Shown here: positions 1 to 11,153 of the stretch, piece by piece
How positions within the stretch are numbered: position 1 is the stretch's first letter
Layout: each line of letters opens with the position of its first letter
Assembly (NCBI RefSeq): GCF_020080835.1
Contig: NC_058163.1
Coordinates: 13,956,787-14,020,786 of the forward strand
Direction: 5' to 3'
Source: Cotesia glomerata
Lineage: Eukaryota > Arthropoda > Insecta > Hymenoptera > Braconidae
Length of the DNA stretch: 64,000 nucleotides
Translations under genes and position numbers: made by a program
The notes under the pieces: generated by a model
The model's input: the letters and a program-made list of their open reading frames with translations, nothing else
Told to the model about the DNA's origin: nothing
Databases searched by the model: none

Positions 1-59
1 AATGCGTGAAAAAATTTTGATTTTATTTTTTCAGGTTTTTTTGGTAATGGTTCGAATAA

Positions 60-275
60 AAAAGGAATTGACAATAATTCTAGAGAAAAAAATTCTCTTT
101 AAACAAATATTAATATGATTATTACCTTAAACGAGCCCAAAAAAAGTTACACGCCATTTTTAACTAAAATTTTAAATATTTAAAAATACTATGATTTATT
201 TATCAACGTCTGAAATTATTGTTTCTTTGATATATAAATTGACAATGATTATAGAGAAAAAAATTAAGAAAACGT
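60..275 (+). repeat. Dispersed AT-rich repeat family D, copy 1
   Basis: The segment carries GAATTGACAATAATT, then AGAGAAAAAAATTCTCTTT, then an ACGCCATTTTTAACT block. The same order recurs near 1,405-1,690, 3,265-3,403 and 4,014-4,290. It is non-coding and of unknown class; homology was seen by eye only. Confidence 0.55.
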
Positions 276-304
276 TTGACCCTGAAAGCCACACAAAAAG
301 AAAG

Positions 305-585
305 GTTCACTTGAACCAAGAAAATATTTTTCTTCCTAATTATTTTCTTAAGCGAAAAAAAAATTTTTTTCTGACACAAGAAATTTCACTAATTCCAACA
401 AAATTAATTCCTTGCCTCAAGAAATACGTATCTTGATCCAAGACAATTTATTTGAGTCAAGAAAATTATCTCGATTTGAGAAAATTTTTCTCTTGCTCCA
501 AAAAAATTAAGTTCTTGACAGAAGTAAAATTTCTTGTCTTAAAAAAATTTCTCTCTTGCTCCAAAAAATTAAATATCTTGATGAA
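305..585. repeat. Degenerate array of CTTG-N3-CAAG palindromes
   Basis: Short inverted motifs of the form CTTGNNNCAAG recur irregularly: 310-320 (CTTGAACCAAG), 411-421 (CTTGCCTCAAG) and 432-442 (CTTGATCCAAG), with decayed versions near 452, 492 and 555. They are separated by AAAATTTTT-rich spacers. The short open frames here show no protein-like composition, so I read this as a decayed low-complexity array. Confidence 0.5.
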
Positions 586-950
586 AATTTTAATTAATAT
601 TGCAAAATATTTCACTTCTTATAAAATCCGTGTAATCTATCTACTAGGACTTAAAAAAATTTGAAGTACACAATCACGCACACCAAGTACGTTCCAAAAT
701 TGTTTCTTTTAATTTTTAAATTTGCAATAAAATTTTTTTTAATTTCCAAAAATCATATACAATCTATCGGTTACTTGGATTTTTTAATTTTTTATTTCAT
801 ATCTTTTTGTAAAGAAAAAAAAAATTTTTTTTTCTTAATAGTCTTGTGAACGTGGACTTGGCGCGATTTTTTTTTAAAGTAAAACTGTTTTTGTTCGGAT
901 TTCAGTATTTTTTGTAATTATAATAAAAATTGACAATTTTAATTTAAAAC
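586..950. other. AT-rich stretch without recognised genes
   Basis: Long A and T runs dominate. Small open frames on the plus strand consist mostly of Lys, Phe, Ile and Leu, as AT-rich non-coding DNA gives by chance. I see no RNA gene or repeat boundary. Confidence 0.5.
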
Positions 951-1404
951 ATATCTGTCGGCAAACTATCCCCTTAAAGCTATAGTTTATGTAAAAATAA
1001 TTCTTGCACTGTCTGGCGGATGTAAATGCAGGCTGTCAAATATCTTTTTTTACTGTAGTTTCCCATTTATCATAAGATTAGCATGTATCTTTATATTATT
1101 TATTCTCTGGCCATCCGCTTTTTGTATGAGAAAAAAGTTAAAATCTAAAAATCTGGGTCGCTATAGTTTGTGCTAATTATTTTTAATAATTTTAAATAGA
1201 AATCATCAAGATAATTAATAGTCATCTATTAATACGTGTAATAAAGAGCATATACTACTATTATAAAACATCTTATGAATAAAAAATCGAAATAAATTTG
1301 AAAAAAAATTTGCAACCACAAAATACCGTTCTGCTTACGGTAAATAAATACACACTCGGTAGTCTGGTTTGAGAACGGAACTTGGCGCCAAACTCTACCG
1401 AGTT
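950..1404. repeat. Dispersed repeat family E, copy 1
   Basis: This shares long blocks with 31,630-32,160, including AAAATCTAAAAATCTGGGTC, the CCGTTCTGCTTACGGTA hairpin and ACTTGGCGCCA. It ends in an imperfect inverted pair, ACTCGGTAGTCTGG and CTCTACCGAGT, near 1,354-1,402. No coding potential was seen. A MITE or Helitron-like end is possible. Confidence 0.6.
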
Positions 1405-1665
1405 TGTTGATAATTGTAGAGAAAACAATTCTCTTTTAACAAGTAAGAAGATAATTTTTACCTTGAGCTAGCGTAAAAAAAGTTACAGGGCATTTTTAAC
1501 TGGAATTAAAAATATTAAAAAATTATTGTGATTAATTTTGTAACTTCTCAAATTGTTGATTGTTCAATATGTGAATTGACAATAATTATAAAAGAAAAAT
1601 TCTCTATCAAAAAGTACTTGAGATTCGTGTTTGACAGATATGTTGCATGAAAATCATTGTAAAGA
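1405..1665 (+). repeat. Dispersed AT-rich repeat family D, copy 2
   Basis: It has the same ordered blocks as copy 1: AGAGAAAACAATTCTCTTTT, a TTTTTACCTTGAGCTAGC block, GGGCATTTTTAACTGGAAT and GAATTGACAATAATTATA. It runs directly into the CAR repeat at about 1,665. Confidence 0.55.
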
Positions 1666-2656
1666 AAAAAATTAGGAAAACAGTTGACCCTGAAGGCCAT
1701 CCCGGTAACTTCCCGTTAATTCCATACCTAGGCACTTAAAATCGTACTTATGACGTTTTTGAGCTCTTTGAGCTCAAAAAATCAATTTATAAGCTATTTT
1801 GAGCTCTTCGGATTTGAAGAGATCGCTTTTCTATGCTTTTGAGCTTCAAGACCTCAAAAGTCTAATAAAAGTTTGATAACACACAATTTTTTTAATTTTC
1901 AATCCACAACAACTTTTGGACAAACGAACCGATTTTCACACTTTTCGCAACATTCGACGCAGTTTTTTGAATGCTACAATTTTCTACTAGACACGAATTG
2001 ATCAGACCGAAAATTTTGGAGAAATTTGAAAAATTCACTTTTTCCGTATTTTTTCAACTACGATAACTCACAAACCAATTAATCGATTTCGACGTTTTCG
2101 TAGAAGATCGACTTGATTTTTTAAGCTCTTATAGTTATATCGACACATCAAAAACGATCCGAAAATAAATGTTGGAATTATGTTAAAAAAACCCTTGTTC
2201 CCAAATTTTTCGTCAACGATATCTCTCGAATCAATCAACCGATTTTCACGTTCTCAGCAGCAATCGACGTGGTCTTTTAAGTTCTAAAAATAATTTTTTT
2301 GAATCAAAAACAATTCAAGAAGAAATGTCGGAGTTATGTAAGAAAAAGACCTTTTCCTAAATTTTTCGTTCACAATATCTCACAAACGAATTAACCGAGT
2401 TTGATCGCGTTAACGGCTATCGATGCAGTTTTTTAAGCTGAAGAGCTGATTAGTTTTTGGAATTGACCGATCGAAAAAAACAGTTTTTCTAATTTTTTAT
2501 TTTTGAGATTCCTGAAAATCTATGGGCCCGAATGACCTTGAATATTACAAAATATTTGGAGGCAAAGAAACTCTGGATTGCTGCCAATTTCGTTCAAATC
2601 GGTCAAGCCGTTCAAAAGTTATGAGAAGTTTACATACATACATACATACATACACC

Positions 2657-2719
<63 letters not shown>

Positions 2720-2866
2720 AGAAATACAGACACCATCGCGGGAATAGTCAGGGAAGCTTCCTAGGATCTCAAAACGTCGAGATCAGATGAAAACTCGATT
2801 TCCGAAGAACGGAATAAAAACAATAACTTTCCGATTTTAAAAAATTTTCAATTTTCAACTTAGATG
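1665..2866 (+). repeat. CAR repeat, complete copy 1 (unclassified, CA tract in its middle)
   Basis: This is the reference copy of a family seen at least nine times here. It starts near GTTGACCCTGAAGGCCATCC. GAGCTC half-palindromes (TTTTGAGCTC) follow at 1,765-1,855. Then come about three degenerate modules of roughly 155 bp, each with a form of CGATATCTCACAAACG (near 2,060, 2,217 and 2,372). Next are GTCAAGCCGTTCAAAAGTTAT and a (CATA)n(CA)n tract. The 3' arm has CGCGGGAATAGTCAGGGAAG and ends in a TTCCGATTTT..CAATTTTCAACT block. No coding region was found. Confidence 0.8.
2655..2715 (+). repeat. (CA)n microsatellite inside CAR copy 1
   Basis: A nearly pure CA run follows a CATA run. In other CAR copies this tract is where R1-clade-like elements and a MULE are inserted, so this copy represents an unfilled site. 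Confidence 0.95.
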
Positions 2867-3264
2867 ATTTTTACGTCAATGTAACAGAATAAAAGTTATG
2901 AAGCATATTTCATATCAGTTGCGTAGTTTACGTATTTTTTTTTTCAAATTGAATTTCCATTAAAATTCACTACGATACACACGTACAAAAACAGACGAAG
3001 TTTTCTTATTTCCCTCGCGTGAGACTATGGCGCCACTTGATCAAGCTAGATTTTTTTAGACTGCGTGCGCATATGACAAGGAAAACGGGCGCCGATATTT
3101 AAAAAAAATAAAAAATACGCTGTGAGAAATTACTTAATTATGATTTTTTTTTTTTTTTTCAATCAATTACACAAATAATTTTTTTCTTAAAAAATGAATG
3201 ATTGTTATGAGGCGTGCATTTTTGGATTTTCCGAACTTTTTTTACATTTTTTTTGTCATGGTCT
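2867..3264. other. AT-rich stretch without recognised features
   Basis: Mixed AT-rich sequence with long A and T runs and a short GC-richer patch around 3,015-3,095. No open frame, RNA or repeat relationship was recognised. Confidence 0.5.
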
Positions 3265-3403
3265 TACATAGAAGGGAATTGACAATAATTGGTGAGATAA
3301 CAATTTTCTTTCAAAAAGTAGTCAAGTGATTTTCACTTCAAACTAGCCCAAACGTAGTTTCGCGGCATTTTTGATTGGAATTTTTAAAGTTAAAAAGTAT
3401 TAT

Positions 3404-3998
3404 ATGATAATAATAATCCACTTTTTACTTGTATACCGTTCTTGGTTTTTACAAGGCTGATTGTTACTTTCAATTTTTATTATCACTTCTCTAGGACCTT
3501 CCCTGTTTAAAAATATTCATTGAAAAAAATTAAAAAAATTCTCTCCATTCAAATTATATATCTATAGATATATACTGAGCAATTGAAATCAATTGGAATT
3601 ATTGAAAAAAATTCAAATCTCATGACAGTGAATTTTTTTTAATGAATATTTTTAATCAGGGTTAGCACGTCCGGTTGTATCCTTATTATCAATGCTTATA
3701 ATTTCGCACACATTTTAGTCCTCCTTGCTTTCAACTTCCATATAATCACACGGCTATGGACCGATTTGTGCTTTCTGTACTGCATTGACCCTATTCCTCA
3801 CCTCTTTCTATAGGCTATTGGAATAGTGACATGGGGAAATCACAGAGAAAACCCATGCCAGGACAGTTCGGCTACTGGAGCGACCCCCGACGGTTGGTGT
3901 TGGTACTATTCTAATAACCGTCAGGGCTCGAACCCTCGCCTCACGACAAGACGTACGAGCGAACTAATGTCTTAACCCGCTCGGCCGTCATGCCGTTA
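3404..3998 (-). mobile_element. tRNA(Ser/Leu)-derived SINE with 15-bp target duplication
   Basis: On the minus strand the head resembles a class II tRNA: an A-box-like GGCCGAGCGGGTTAAGAC near 3,985 and a B box GGTTCGAGCCC near 3,925. A tRNA-unrelated body follows, then an ATT-rich tail (ATTATTATTATCAT) ending near 3,404. The element is bounded by direct repeats GTTAAAAAGTATTAT at 3,389-3,403 and 3,999-4,013, as expected for LINE-driven retroposition. A foldback element at 3,496-3,662 lies inside the body. Without it the SINE is about 430 bp. It is not a functional tRNA gene: the anticodon and acceptor arms do not fold well by eye. Confidence 0.75.
3496..3662. mobile_element. Foldback/MITE nested in the SINE
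   Basis: The ends are inverted copies of about 30 bp: CCCTGTTTAAAAATATTCAT at the left, and the complement of CCCTGATTAAAAATATTCAT at the right. The interior is AT-rich with no open frame. Total length is about 167 bp. Target-duplication bases are unclear. Confidence 0.6.
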
Positions 3999-4297
3999 GT
4001 TAAAAAGTATTATAATTTATTTATGAACTTTTTAGATTATTGTTTGACTTATATGTGGATAAATAATGATTATAGAGAGATAAATTCTCTTCCAAAAAGT
4101 GCTTTAATAATTTTTACGTCAATCTAGCCCAAACAACTTTACGTGGCATTTTCCACTGGAATTGAAAAAATAATTTATTTATACACTATTATAAGCTATT
4201 GTTATTTATTTATAAATTTTTTACATCATTGTTTGACTTGACATATGAATTGACAATAATTAAAGAGAAAAATTTTCTTTGAAAAAGTTTTATTAAT

Positions 4298-4489
4298 GAT
4301 AGTTTGAGGACTGTCCTCGAACTATCTGTTCCAGTAATAACGATAGTTCGAGGGCTGACCTCAAAGTATCCACCCCCACAGTAACGATAGTTTGAGGACT
4401 GTCCTCAAATTATGCGTTATCCTATTTGCATAGAATGGGGACAAATCGCTGACGTATTGAATACATCGAGGACTGTCCTCAAAGTAACA
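4298..4489. repeat. Four spaced copies of a GAGGACTGTCCTC palindrome
   Basis: Palindromic units occur at 4,298-4,326, 4,340-4,370, 4,385-4,411 and 4,465-4,489. The core is GAGGACTGTCCTC (second copy GAGGGCTGACCTC), and the first three sit in a GATAGTTYGAGG..TCRAAVTAT context. Spacing is irregular. No gene is adjacent. Confidence 0.75.
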
Positions 4490-4609
4490 ATTTTCTTCAT
4501 AATTTGAAAAATAAAAATATATAAATGAAAAATTTTATCGCAGCAGACTTTTGGATTCATTGGCTACCCATATTCACACAGAAAACCCCATGTCTCAAAC
4601 TATCGGTCT

Positions 4610-4610
<1 letters not shown>

Positions 4611-4705
<95 letters not shown>
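4611..4705. repeat. (TA)n microsatellite
   Basis: An almost pure TA run abuts the Helitron 5' terminus. Helitrons insert between A and T, so a TA tract is a natural landing site. Confidence 0.95.
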
Positions 4706-4708
<3 letters not shown>

Positions 4709-5239
4709 TAATATATATAAATCTCGTGTCACAATGTTTGTCTTTAATGGACTCCTAAACCACTTAACCGATTATAATAAAATTTGCACACCATGTGCAG
4801 TTCGATCCAACTTGAGAGATAGGATAGTTTAAATCTCAAATTATAGTCGCAATTTTAATTGATTGCTAATTATTTGTCTGTTATTATTTGACAGTCACAA
4901 TTATCTGTTAACTCCAAATGATTCTAACAGATGTCGATACCTTTCGACTGGGTTGAGTAAGTAACCAATAGATGGCGCTGCTATGGTAAATCTACGAACG
5001 TGTCATATAAGCTACATTTTAACAGCATAATTACCACGTGTTGTTGACGCTATAAAATTAATTAAATTTATTTTGTCGTGAACGAAATACCGTATAATTC
5101 AATTATTTCCACTTTTTAAATTTTTGGTGTTAGCATAGCCGGCCACGTGTTACTTAGACTGAAGTGTAAATTGCATTCATATTATAATGAAGATAATACA
5201 GTAAAATTAATCCTGTTTTTTACTTATTTGTGCTTCATT

Positions 5240-6120
5240 GATCAAAACTTTATAATTTAATTTGAATATATGTATGTAAGTATTATCACATAATTATAAA
5301 ATTTAATTAAAATGTCAATGCAAAAATGATACACAATTTCCTACACTTTTTCAATAGTTGTACAAATATTTTTTTTTATTGTTTTTATTTAACCTCTATT
5401 AAAAAATATTTAGCACTTATTATTTCAATGTGCTATGATAACAAGTTTTTCAGATTTTTTTTCTTATATTTAAACGATCAAATTAGTATTTCAATTCTTA
5501 TTGAAATTATTATTCAAACTCTATAATTTAAATATGTACATGTCAGTATTATCACATAATTATAAAAGTTAATTAGAATGATTTTCAATTTTTTTTTCTC
5601 ATATTTAAACGATTAATTTATTATTTTCAGTCAAATGCCACGGAAAAAATCTAACCTCAACAACGCGAGCACCAGAGAGGCACGACGCAAACGTATTAAA
5701 AGAGCCCATCAGTTGGCAGAACAAATTGAATCAAGAAATCCAGCTCAAAGAATCAGGACAGCAGAAGGTCATGCACAAGAATCTCAAGAACAGTGTAACG
5801 AACGTCTTCAAGAGAATATCATAAGAACAAGAGCAGCAGGAGAACGAGACATAGCCACAGTAGAAGCACAGGAACAATAATTTCTATTTATACATGTAAG
5901 TAATATCACATAGTTTTATGAAAGTTAATTAATATATCAATGAGAAAATGGCACAAAGCTCCCCACACTTTTTCAATAATTGTACAAAAATTTTTATATT
6001 ATTTTCATTTAACCTCCATTGAAAATTATTTTGCACTTGTTATTTCAATGTGCTATGATAACATGTTTTTCAGTTCCTCTTTCTAATATTTAAACGATTA
6101 AATTATTATTTTCAGTCAAA
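5240..6120 (+). repeat. Tandem-duplicated Helitron leader units
   Basis: Blocks such as GTAAGTATTATCACATAATT, TTTTTCAATAGTTGTACAAA and TTTCAATGTGCTATGATAAC recur from about 5,270, 5,530 and 5,895. About two to three degenerate leader units are present, each placed before an N-terminal coding copy or its remnant. Confidence 0.65.
5635..5880 (+). pseudogene. Upstream duplicate of the Helitron ORF N-terminus
   Basis: The 81-residue frame starts MPRKKSNLNNAS and is Lys/Arg/Gln/Glu-rich, like the N-terminal region of insect Helitron proteins. It ends at a TAA after EAQEQ. The same N-terminus occurs again at 6,120, and the DNA before both copies is also duplicated (leader around 5,530-5,634 versus 6,010-6,119, both ending TTATTTTCAGTCAAATGCC). 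It is therefore a partial tandem duplication, not a separate gene. The TTTTCAG just before the ATG could be a splice acceptor in both copies. Confidence 0.7.
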
Positions 6121-7238
6121 TGCCACCGAAAAAATCTAACCTCAACAACGCGAGCAGCAAAGGGTCACGACGCAAACGTGTTGAAAGAGCTCAGCAATTA
6201 CCAGAACAAATCGAAACAAGAAATGCAGCTCAAAGAATCAGGACTGCAGAAAGTCGTGCACAAGAATCTCAAGAACAGCGTGACAAACGTCTGCAACAGA
6301 ATATTACGAGAACAAGAGCGGCACGAGAACGAAACATAGCTACAGTACGAGTACCAGATCGACAAAGGTAACGGATCAGCCGCTCATTAACACGTGCATC
6401 ATTCGTTCGGTTTGCCTTTGAATATGCACCAGATATTAACTACTCAGCGCATTCAAAAATTGCTATCGGTGGAATGGATAAAGTATGTCAATATTGTCAG
6501 GCATTGAAATTTCGGAATGAAGCAGCTGGCATGTGCTGCGCATCAGGAAAAGTTGTGCTGTCACCTCTACCCGCTCCGCCGGAGCCTTTATTATCCCTTC
6601 TTACTGGCAATTCAGATGATTCCAAATTATTTTTGCGTAAGATACGCAAATTTAATTTTTGCTTCCAAATGACGTCATTTGGGGCAACTAAAATTTGCGA
6701 TCGTGCATCCGATGGACGTAATTTTGAAACTACATTCAAAATTCAAGGCCAGGTGTACCATAAAATCGGATCACTGATGCCAATGCCTGATAACAATCCG
6801 AAATTTCTTCAAATTTATTTTATGGGCAATTGTGAAGAGCGCGTGACGACTCGGTGCCTGTATAATTTTATTGAACAAGCAGAGGAAAGCGCAATTGTGA
6901 TATTATTGGGAAATTTTTTAGAAGATCACAATCAACTAATTCAATTGATCAAAAGAGTTTCGCCACGACTGCAAAATGACAATTATCAAATCGTCATAAA
7001 AGCCGACAAAGTACCATTAGGTGAACATGCTGGTAGATTCAACGCTCCAACTGTTGATGAGGTTGCTGTTATCATGGTTGGTGATCCAGAAGATCTATAA
7101 AAATTACACGGCGAGACAACACTGTCAGTACGATTTCGGATCTACACCGTTCATATGACGCACTACAATATCCATTGATATTTTGGCAAGGACAAGATGA
7201 ATATCACCTTAATATCAAACAGTATGATCCAAATACCG
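6120..7238 (+). pseudogene. Helitron ORF, N-terminal region (broken)
   Basis: The frame opens MPPKKSNLNNASSKG. A TAA at 6,369-6,371 interrupts it, and the same frame continues through RISRSLTRASF into MDKVCQYCQALKFRNEAAGM at 6,474. This cysteine-containing block is typical of Helitron proteins. The frame then runs to GDPEDL at 7,100. A one-base frameshift there leads into ITRRDNTVSTISDLHRSYDA in another frame, ending YDPNTG at the donor site at 7,239. This region precedes the Rep domain in the intact family. At least one nonsense codon and one frameshift make it non-functional. Confidence 0.8.
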
Positions 7239-7322
7239 GTAAATTTGACAATTATCTATTTACTTTCTTACTGTACGTATAGATTTTAATTTCGTATTGC
7301 ATTTTATTTTTTATTTTTTTAG
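7239..7322 (+). other. Probable 84-bp spliceosomal intron in the Helitron ORF
   Basis: The donor is ACCG|GTAAATTTG and the acceptor TTTTTTTAG|GTGATTAC after a pyrimidine-rich tract. Removing it joins YDPNTG to DYRNNKVS in frame, which restores the continuity usual for this family. It could instead be an insertion that mimics an intron. Confidence 0.6.
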
Positions 7323-8016
7323 GTGATTACAGAAATAATAAAGTTAGCTCAATGAACTACTACGCACACCGAATAATGGTTAGACAACATCAAGACAATT
7401 ATATCCTTCGATATCGTCAGCTGTTCCATCAATACATTGTTGATATGTATGCTAAGGTCGAAAGCGAACGCTTGCGATTCCTTCGATTCAACTAGGCAAA
7501 ACTACGATCGGAAGAATATATTCACTTACGAGATGCTGTTCCTGGAAACATCGATGGAAATTTAAATCCCAATGACATCGGTAATGCTTTCATTTTACCT
7601 TCAAGCTACATCGGCAGTCCACGGAACATGCAGGAATACATACAAGATGCGATGACTTACGTACGTCATTACGGCCGACCGGATTTATTTATTACATTCA
7701 CATGTAATCCGAATTGGGAAGAGATACAAACTTTACTATTGCCAGGACAACAAGCCATTCATCGTCATGATTTAATTGCACATGTGTTTAAACAAAAATT
7801 GAAATCCTTAATTGATTTTATTGTTAAATATTCAATTTTTGGTATCACACGTTGTTGGCTGTATACGATAGAATGGCAAAAGCGAGGTTTGCCTCATGCC
7901 CACATTTTGGTTTGGCTTAAAGATAGAATCCGTCCTGAAGAAATCGATCAAATAATTTCAGCCGAAATTCCAGACCCATTAATTGATCAAGAATTATTTG
8001 ATATTGTCACCGACAC
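7323..8016 (+). pseudogene. Helitron Rep (HUH endonuclease) region, first part
   Basis: This encodes the Helitron-like N domain and the start of the Rep nuclease, which nicks and rejoins DNA during rolling-circle transposition. The block YILRYRQLFHQYIVDMYAKV precedes a TAG at about 7,492-7,494, where related proteins read through. Then come YVRHYGRPDLFITFTCNPNW and the two-histidine HUH motif within KRGLPHAHILVWL near 7,885-7,920. A one-base frameshift at about 8,016 separates this from the next segment. Confidence 0.85.
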
Positions 8017-10683
8017 ATGATCCATGGGCCATGTGGTGCTTTCAACATGACGTCACCGTGCATGGAAAATGGAAAATGTAAAAAAAACTTCCCAAAGCCG
8101 CATACGAATGACACGATCACGGATATTGATGGTTATCCAATGTATCGCCGCAGAAGTACTGAGAATGGTGGCCACACATTTACAATGCGACTGCCGAACT
8201 TTCCAAATCAAGTTGAGTTTGATAATCAGTGGGTGGTACCATACTCACCACTACTTTCAAAAACTTACAAAGCTCATATCAATGTTGAGATTTGCAGTTC
8301 TGTTAAATCAATTAAGTATATTTGTAAATATGTAAACAAAGGCAGTGATTTGGCCATATTTGAAGTACAAAACATAAATAAAAATGACGAAATAGCACGA
8401 TACCAAATGGGCAGATACATTAGCAGCAATGAAGCTATTTGGCATATTCTCAGCTTTCCCATCCACGAAAGAGATCCTGCTGTCCAACATCTGGCAATAC
8501 ATCTTGAAAACGGTCAACGTGTATACTTCACTGAAGAAAATGTTCTCCAAAGAGCGTTCGAAGCTCCGAAATCGACTCTAACTGAATTTTTTACATTGTG
8601 TCAAAAACCTGATGTTTTTGGCCAATTCGCGAAGACATTGGTGTATGGTGATGTTCCACGTTATTTCACATGGAACAAATCCAGTAAAAAATGGGAGCCA
8701 CGGAAACAAGGAAAACCACATCCTTCCATTACAGGCATATTCAAAGCTAAGACATTGGGGAGACTTTACACGGTACATCCAAAGCAACGTGAGTGCTTCT
8801 ATTTACGTTTGTTATTGGTGAATGTTCCCGGACCAACGTCTTTTGAATTTTTACGAACAGTTAATGGTCGAGTATTCAATACATACCAGGATGCATGTCG
8901 TGAACTGCAATTGCTAGAAGACGATAACCATTGGGACTTAACGCTTGCTGATGCTGCGTTGACATCAACACCGAATAACATTCGTCAGTTGTTTGCAATT
9001 ATTTTGACGACATGTTATCCCTCGCAAGCACAAACTTTGTGGGAAAAATATAAAAATTGTATGACAGAAGACATCTTGCACCGAATTAGACAAACAAATC
9101 AATGCCAAAACATAGATTATACACCAGAGATGTACAATGAAGCATTGGTCTTGATCGAGGATTTATGTGTTCTTATTTCAAATTCACCACTTAATCATTA
9201 TGGTATGCCATCACCTAATCGTCCACCCACCGACTTAGTCAATACCGATTTACAACGAGAAAATCAATATGACCATGGAAGTTCAGCAACAATTATCATG
9301 AACAGTGAACCATTACTGACAGCAGAACAAAAAATTATTTATGATCGGATTATGCTGGCTGTTGCTGCTGAACAAGGCGGTTTTTTTTTCTTGGATGCAC
9401 CCGGTGGAACCGGTAAGACATTTTTAATATCGTTGATTCTTGCCAAAATACGGTCGCAACAAAAAATCGCATTAGCAGTAGCATCGTCAGGCATTGCGGC
9501 TACTTTACTGGATGGTGGGCGAACAGCACATTCAACATTCAAGCTGCCATTGGACGTTCATATTAAACCAGATGCAATGTGTAACATCAAAAAGAATAGT
9601 GGAATAGCTGCAGTGTTGCGGAAGAGTTCTATAATAATTTGAGATGAGTGCACAATGGCACACAAATATTCACTTGAAGCATTAAACAGAACTATGCAAG
9701 ATTTAAACAGCAATAATAAACTTTTCGGTGGTGCTATCTTACGTTTGTCTGGTGACTTCTGGCAGACCTTACCAGTTATACCTCGCTCTACTTTCGCGGA
9801 TGAGATTAATGCATGTTTGAAACAATCATTCTTATGGCGAAGTGTTGAAACACTTCGATTGACCATAAATATGCGAGTACAATTGCAAAATGATCCATCA
9901 GCACAAATATTTTCCGAACAACTACTAGATATTGGGACCGGTAAAATAGAACTGCAACCAAATACGCAATGCATTAAACTACCAGACAATTTTTGCACTG
10001 TTGTTCAGGATAAAAATGAATTGATTCAGAGTATTTTCCCGGATATACAGAATAATTATTTGAATCATGAATGGCTTAGTCAACCGGAGATTTTGGCAGC
10101 CAAAAACGTTGATGTTGACGAAATTAACTTCCAGAAACAACAGTTGATACCAGGCGATCTGATGTCTTTTAAATCAATCGATACTGTTGTTGATGAAAAT
10201 GAAAGTGTAAATTTTCCGATTGAATTTTTAAATTCATTAGATATCCTTGGAATGCCACCACATAATCTTCGATTAAAGATTGGTTCCCCTATTATTCTCC
10301 TCCGTAATTTGAATCCACCTTAATTATGTAACGGTACGCGTTTGGTCATCAAAAAGATCACCGGAAACATTCTTGAAGCAACCATTTTGGCTGGGAAGTT
10401 TAAAGAAAAAGTGGTCCTGCTGCCACGTATTCCGATGATACCATCAGATTCTACCATACCCTTCAAAAGGCTACAGTTTCCAATTCGTTTAGCTTTCGCC
10501 ATGTCTATAAATAAATCTCAAGGTCAAACAATGTCCATTTGTGGTTTAGATTTGGAAAATCCATGTTTTTCTCATGGGCAACTATATGTTGCGTGTTCAC
10601 GTGTTGGGAAACCGTCGAATCTATTTGTGTTAGCTAAAGACAGGTTAACCAAAAACATTGTGCACCGATTGGTGTTAAATTAA
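8017..10683 (+). pseudogene. Helitron Rep C-terminal part and Pif1-like helicase (broken)
   Basis: The frame opens with the Rep tail, including the tyrosine motif KYICKYVNKG near 8,315-8,345. The SF1B Pif1-type helicase follows: Walker A GGTGKT near 9,404-9,421, then a TGA at 9,640-9,642 where a Trp before the DEC Walker B is expected. LSGDFWQTLPVIP (motif III) follows in the same frame. A TAA at 10,321-10,323 splits off the last segment, which has FAMSINKSQGQT (motif VI) and YVACSRVG. So there are two nonsense codons in the helicase half and one frameshift at its start. Length matches the C-terminal half of an autonomous insect Helitron protein. Confidence 0.85.
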
Positions 10684-11153
10684 ATTGAAATTGAAAGTAT
10701 TTATAATTCAAAAAAATAGATATTAATGTTTAAAAGTTTAAGACTGTCTGCCTTGCCTACCTCATTCATGAGTTTAAGCGTTACATGTTATTTACTGTAT
10801 TATACTGTAATATACTTATATTTGTTATAAAATTAAATGGAAATAATAAATCTGATAAATTTTTATTTTGTACCTATTGATTTCTGCTTAATATCAAGTG
10901 TAAGAACATTTTAATTAATTGTGTTCAACGTACTTCCCCTTCAAATCTTAATCCAGTGAATTTGTATACCAACATCAACATTTTCGTCTTTGTTCGTAAA
11001 TAATTTCATTGTACTAAAGGGTTATAGTAGTAGAAAGTCAAATAAGGAGATCACGATATTTTTTTACAAATACCATCTGTGTGAAAAAGCATAGTGGACT
11101 CCGTGACTGATGTTCTCTTATTGTTCCTCTTAGATTGTTTACTATAATGTAAT
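10684..11153 (+). other. Helitron 3' non-coding segment
   Basis: AT-rich sequence lies between the helicase stop and the BEL/Pao insertion. It continues after the insertion at 16,797-16,846 up to the CTAG terminus. The last five bases, GTAAT, are duplicated on the far side of the LTR element. Confidence 0.7.

Larger units (their letters stand above)
3265..4297 (+). repeat. Family D repeat, copies 3 and 4, split by a SINE
   Basis: Family D blocks lie at 3,275-3,403 (GGAATTGACAATAATT, CTAGCCCAAACG, CATTTTTGATTGGAA) and resume at 3,999 (TTAAAAAGTATTATAATTT, CTAGCCCAAACAA, CATTTTCCACTGGAA). The interruption is the SINE at 3,404-3,998. Its flanks duplicate 15 bp of family D sequence. Confidence 0.65.

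Noticed and set aside
2522..2790. Open frames with long Thr-His or Cys-Val runs
   Set aside because: They are translations of the CA/TG microsatellite. The same holds at 33,239, 37,798, 51,990 and 53,589.
3900..3998. A functional tRNA gene on the minus strand
   Set aside because: A- and B-box-like motifs exist, but the arms do not pair well, and target duplications and a tail mark it as a SINE.
4298..4489. CRISPR-like array
   Set aside because: Repeats are short palindromes with irregular spacing, in a eukaryotic genome, and no cas gene is near.
4525..4832. Open frames with Ile-Tyr runs
   Set aside because: They come from the (TA)n tract and include no conserved sequence.
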